A DNA stretch of 6,712 bases from Pseudomonadota bacterium (lineage in GTDB: Bacteria > Pseudomonadota > Alphaproteobacteria > Rhizobiales > Xanthobacteraceae). Shown piece by piece: positions 5,262 to 6,712 of the stretch. Within the stretch, counting starts at the first letter, position 1. Each line of letters opens with the position of its first letter. The stretch is taken from NCBI GenBank assembly GCA_023391175.1, contig JAEWBL010000466.1:1-6712 (forward strand). The letters are read 5' to 3'. The notes beneath the pieces were generated by a model. The model saw only the letters and a list, made by a program, of their open reading frames with translations, was not told the DNA's origin and did not search any database. The translations under genes and the position numbers were made by a program.

Positions 5262-6491
5262 ATGCTCAGGACAACCCGGCTCGCGCTCGCCGCGGGCGCC
5301 GCTTTCCTCGCCGCGGCGCACTTCGCCGCGCCGACGCCCGCCCGCGCGGAAATCCCCGGCAACAAGATCCGTCTCGGCGTGCTCACCGATCTCTCGGGCT
5401 TTGCCTCCGATTCCACCGGCATGGGCTCGGTGGTCTCGGCACGCCTCGCGGCCGAGGATTTCAAGAAGGAGCATCCCGGCATCGAGGTGGAGGTGATCTC
5501 CGTCGATCATCAGAACAAGCCGGACATCGGCTCGGCAACGACCCGCAAGTGGATCGCCGACGGCACGGTGGATGCGATCCTCGACGTGCCCTTTTCCTCC
5601 GTCGCGCTGGCGGTGCAGGAGGCGGCGCGCGGCTCGAACGTGGCCTTCATCGCCTCCGGCCCCGGAACGGCCCTGCTCACGGGCGAGAAGTGCTCGCCCA
5701 ATACGGTGCACTGGACCTACGACACCTGGGCACTGGCCCACGGCACCGCGCTGGCCCTGCTGAAGGCGAAGAAGGACACCTGGTTCTTCGTCACCGCCGA
5801 CTACGCCTTCGGCCACGCGCTGGAGGCCGACGCCATGGCCGTGGTGAAGGCGGAGAACGGCAAGATCCTCGGCGCCGTGCGGCATCCGACGAACGCTTCG
5901 GACTTCTCCTCCTTCATCCTTCAGGCGCAGGCGAGCGGCGCGCAGGTGGTGGCCCTCGCCAATGCGGTGGGCGACACCATCAATTCCGTGAAGGCGGCGG
6001 CCGAGTTCGGCCTCACCCAGAAGCAGAGCCTCGCCGCCCTTCTCATGCAGCTCACCGACGTGCATTCCCTCGGCCTGCCGGTGGCCAAGGGCCTGTTCCT
6101 CACCGAAGGCTTCTACTGGAACATGAATGACGGCACCCGCGCCTATGCCGACCGCTTCGCGGCGCAGATGAACGGTCGCCGGCCCACCGCAAACCAGGCG
6201 GGCGTCTATTCCGGCGCGCTCCACTATCTGCGCGCGGCCGCCGCGGCCAACACCACCGAGGGCCAGAAGGTGGTGGCGAAGATGAAGGAGGTGCCCTCCG
6301 ACGATCCGCTGTTCGGCAAGGGCCAGGTGCGCGCCGATGGCCGGCACATCCACAACATGTACCTGTTCCAGGTGAAGACGCCGGACCAATCCAAGGGGCC
6401 GTGGGACTATTACAACCTCGTCGAGACCATTCCCGCCAAGGACGCCTTCCGTCCCATCGCCGAAGGCAACTGCCCGATGGTGAAGGGCTGA
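5262..6491 (+). CDS. Liv-type ABC transporter substrate-binding protein (Peripla_BP_6-like)
   Basis: A 409-residue periplasmic solute receptor. The N-terminus is a signal peptide: Arg3/Arg6, an Ala/Leu-rich core, and a probable cleavage after ARA at 29, before EIPG. The mature protein starts with KIRLGVLTDLSGFASD, the first strand and binding loop typical of branched-chain amino acid/amide-type receptors. It continues with DHQNKPDIG and ARGSNVAFIASGPG, and a second lobe around FFVTADYAFGHALEAD and GAQVVALANA. There are only two cysteines, Cys144 (GEKCSPN) and Cys404 (EGNCPMVKG), which may form a disulfide. There is no lipobox, so it should be soluble in the periplasm. It lies 46 bp after the HMG-CoA reductase gene and before a strong terminator, so no permease or ATPase gene is co-transcribed with it. 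The family name does not set the ligand: these receptors bind amino acids, aromatic acids, ureas, polyols and other acids. The neighbour suggests mevalonate or a related hydroxy acid, which is a guess. Confidence 0.92.
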   Translation: MLRTTRLALAAGAAFLAAAHFAAPTPARAEIPGNKIRLGVLTDLSGFASDSTGMGSVVSARLAAEDFKKEHPGIEVEVISVDHQNKPDIGSATTRKWIADGTVDAILDVPFSSVALAVQEAARGSNVAFIASGPGTALLTGEKCSPNTVHWTYDTWALAHGTALALLKAKKDTWFFVTADYAFGHALEADAMAVVKAENGKILGAVRHPTNASDFSSFILQAQASGAQVVALANAVGDTINSVKAAAEFGLTQKQSLAALLMQLTDVHSLGLPVAKGLFLTEGFYWNMNDGTRAYADRFAAQMNGRRPTANQAGVYSGALHYLRAAAAANTTEGQKVVAKMKEVPSDDPLFGKGQVRADGRHIHNMYLFQVKTPDQSKGPWDYYNLVETIPAKDAFRPIAEGNCPMVKG

Positions 6492-6525
6492 GCCAGCGCG
6501 CTCCGCGCATCCGCCTGAGATTGTG

Positions 6526-6556
6526 CCCCGGCCTGTCCTCCAGGCCGGGGTTTTTT
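6526..6556 (+). terminator. Rho-independent terminator of the HMG-CoA reductase/binding protein unit
   Basis: A perfect 10-bp stem, CCCCGGCCTG (6526-6535) with CAGGCCGGGG (6541-6550), encloses a 5-base loop and is followed directly by six T residues (6551-6556). It begins 34 bp after the binding protein stop. The T-run is only on the plus-strand side; the other flank has no A-run, so it should work mainly in the plus direction although a convergent gene ends 7 bp beyond it. Confidence 0.93.
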
Positions 6557-6563
6557 GTGTCGG

Positions 6564-6712
6564 TCAGGCCGGCGTGCGGCGGCGGATGCGGCCGGTCGGA
6601 TCGGCGAGGCCGAGGAGATAGCGCCCGGCCTCCTCGATGTCGGCGACGATCTCCGCCTCGGCCGCGGGCCCCGCGCGGCCGCGCCCCGCAGCAAAGGCGG
6701 CCGGGGGTTGGG
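6564..6712 (-). CDS. C-terminal fragment of an unrecognised protein, 5' end outside the window
   Basis: On the minus strand the frame is open from the window edge to a TGA at 6566-6564, giving 48 residues that end in GRYLLGLADPTGRIRRRTPA after a segment EAEIVADIEEA. About nine in ten codons end in G or C, as in the real genes here. The segment EAEIVADIEEAGRYLLGLAD reads like an ordinary amphipathic helix, while competing frames give Arg/Pro/Ala-rich shadow sequence. The stop lies just beyond the plus-strand terminator, a common arrangement for a convergent gene pair. No family is recognised from this tail and no function is proposed. Confidence 0.55.
   Translation of the reverse strand, partial: QPPAAFAAGRGRAGPAAEAEIVADIEEAGRYLLGLADPTGRIRRRTPA

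Noticed and set aside
4995..6389. Long minus-strand open frame (464 codons) opposite the binding protein gene
   Set aside because: A codon-phase shadow of the binding protein gene; the translation has no recognisable domain.
6496..6508. Short GCGCG/CGCGC hairpin after the binding protein stop
   Set aside because: A 5-bp stem with a 3-base loop and no T-run is common by chance at this GC content; the real terminator follows at 6526.
6410..6694. 94-codon minus-strand open frame across the terminator
   Set aside because: It runs through the intrinsic terminator and the end of the binding protein gene and is Arg/Pro/Ser/Ala-rich; the neighbouring frame ending at 6564 is the better candidate.

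Overview
This is a GC-rich window with strong G/C bias at third codon positions. Together with the gene types (MocR regulator, Liv-type periplasmic binding protein, IlvD/Edd sugar-acid dehydratase), it suggests the chromosome or a large replicon of a metabolically versatile alphaproteobacterium, perhaps of the Rhizobiales/Xanthobacteraceae kind. That placement is an inference from style, not from a marker gene. No RNA genes, insertion sequences, CRISPR arrays or attachment sites were seen.

Layout: (1) 1-1411, plus strand: an IlvD/Edd-family dehydratase whose N-terminus (about 100 residues) lies outside the window. (2) 1423-2298, plus strand, 11 bp downstream: an amidohydrolase of the 2-pyrone-4,6-dicarboxylate lactonase / sugar lactonase type. 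Together these look like the end of a sugar-acid catabolic operon (lactone opening, then dehydration). (3) 2301-3710, minus strand: a MocR-family regulator (GntR-type winged helix fused to a class I aminotransferase-like domain). It converges on the lactonase with only 2 bp between the stop codons. (4) 3711-3931: a divergent control region with a perfect 12-bp inverted repeat and a third half-site at the regulator's start codon. (5) 3932-5215, plus strand: a class II (degradative type) HMG-CoA reductase. (6) 5262-6491, plus strand: a secreted Liv-type ABC transporter substrate-binding protein. A textbook intrinsic terminator follows at 6526-6556. (7) 6564-6712, minus strand: the C-terminal end of an unrecognised gene running in from the right edge.

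How the parts may work together: the HMG-CoA reductase and the binding protein form a short transcription unit, divergent from a MocR regulator whose likely operator sits between them. The simplest reading is a regulated unit for taking up and oxidising mevalonate, or a related branched hydroxy-acid, to HMG-CoA. No HMG-CoA lyase, transporter permease or ATPase is in the window, so these would have to be encoded elsewhere. Because MocR proteins normally sense PLP or amino compounds, a link to branched-chain amino acid (leucine to HMG-CoA) metabolism is a serious alternative. The most interesting items are this unusual HMG-CoA reductase/binding protein/MocR combination and the symmetric operator.
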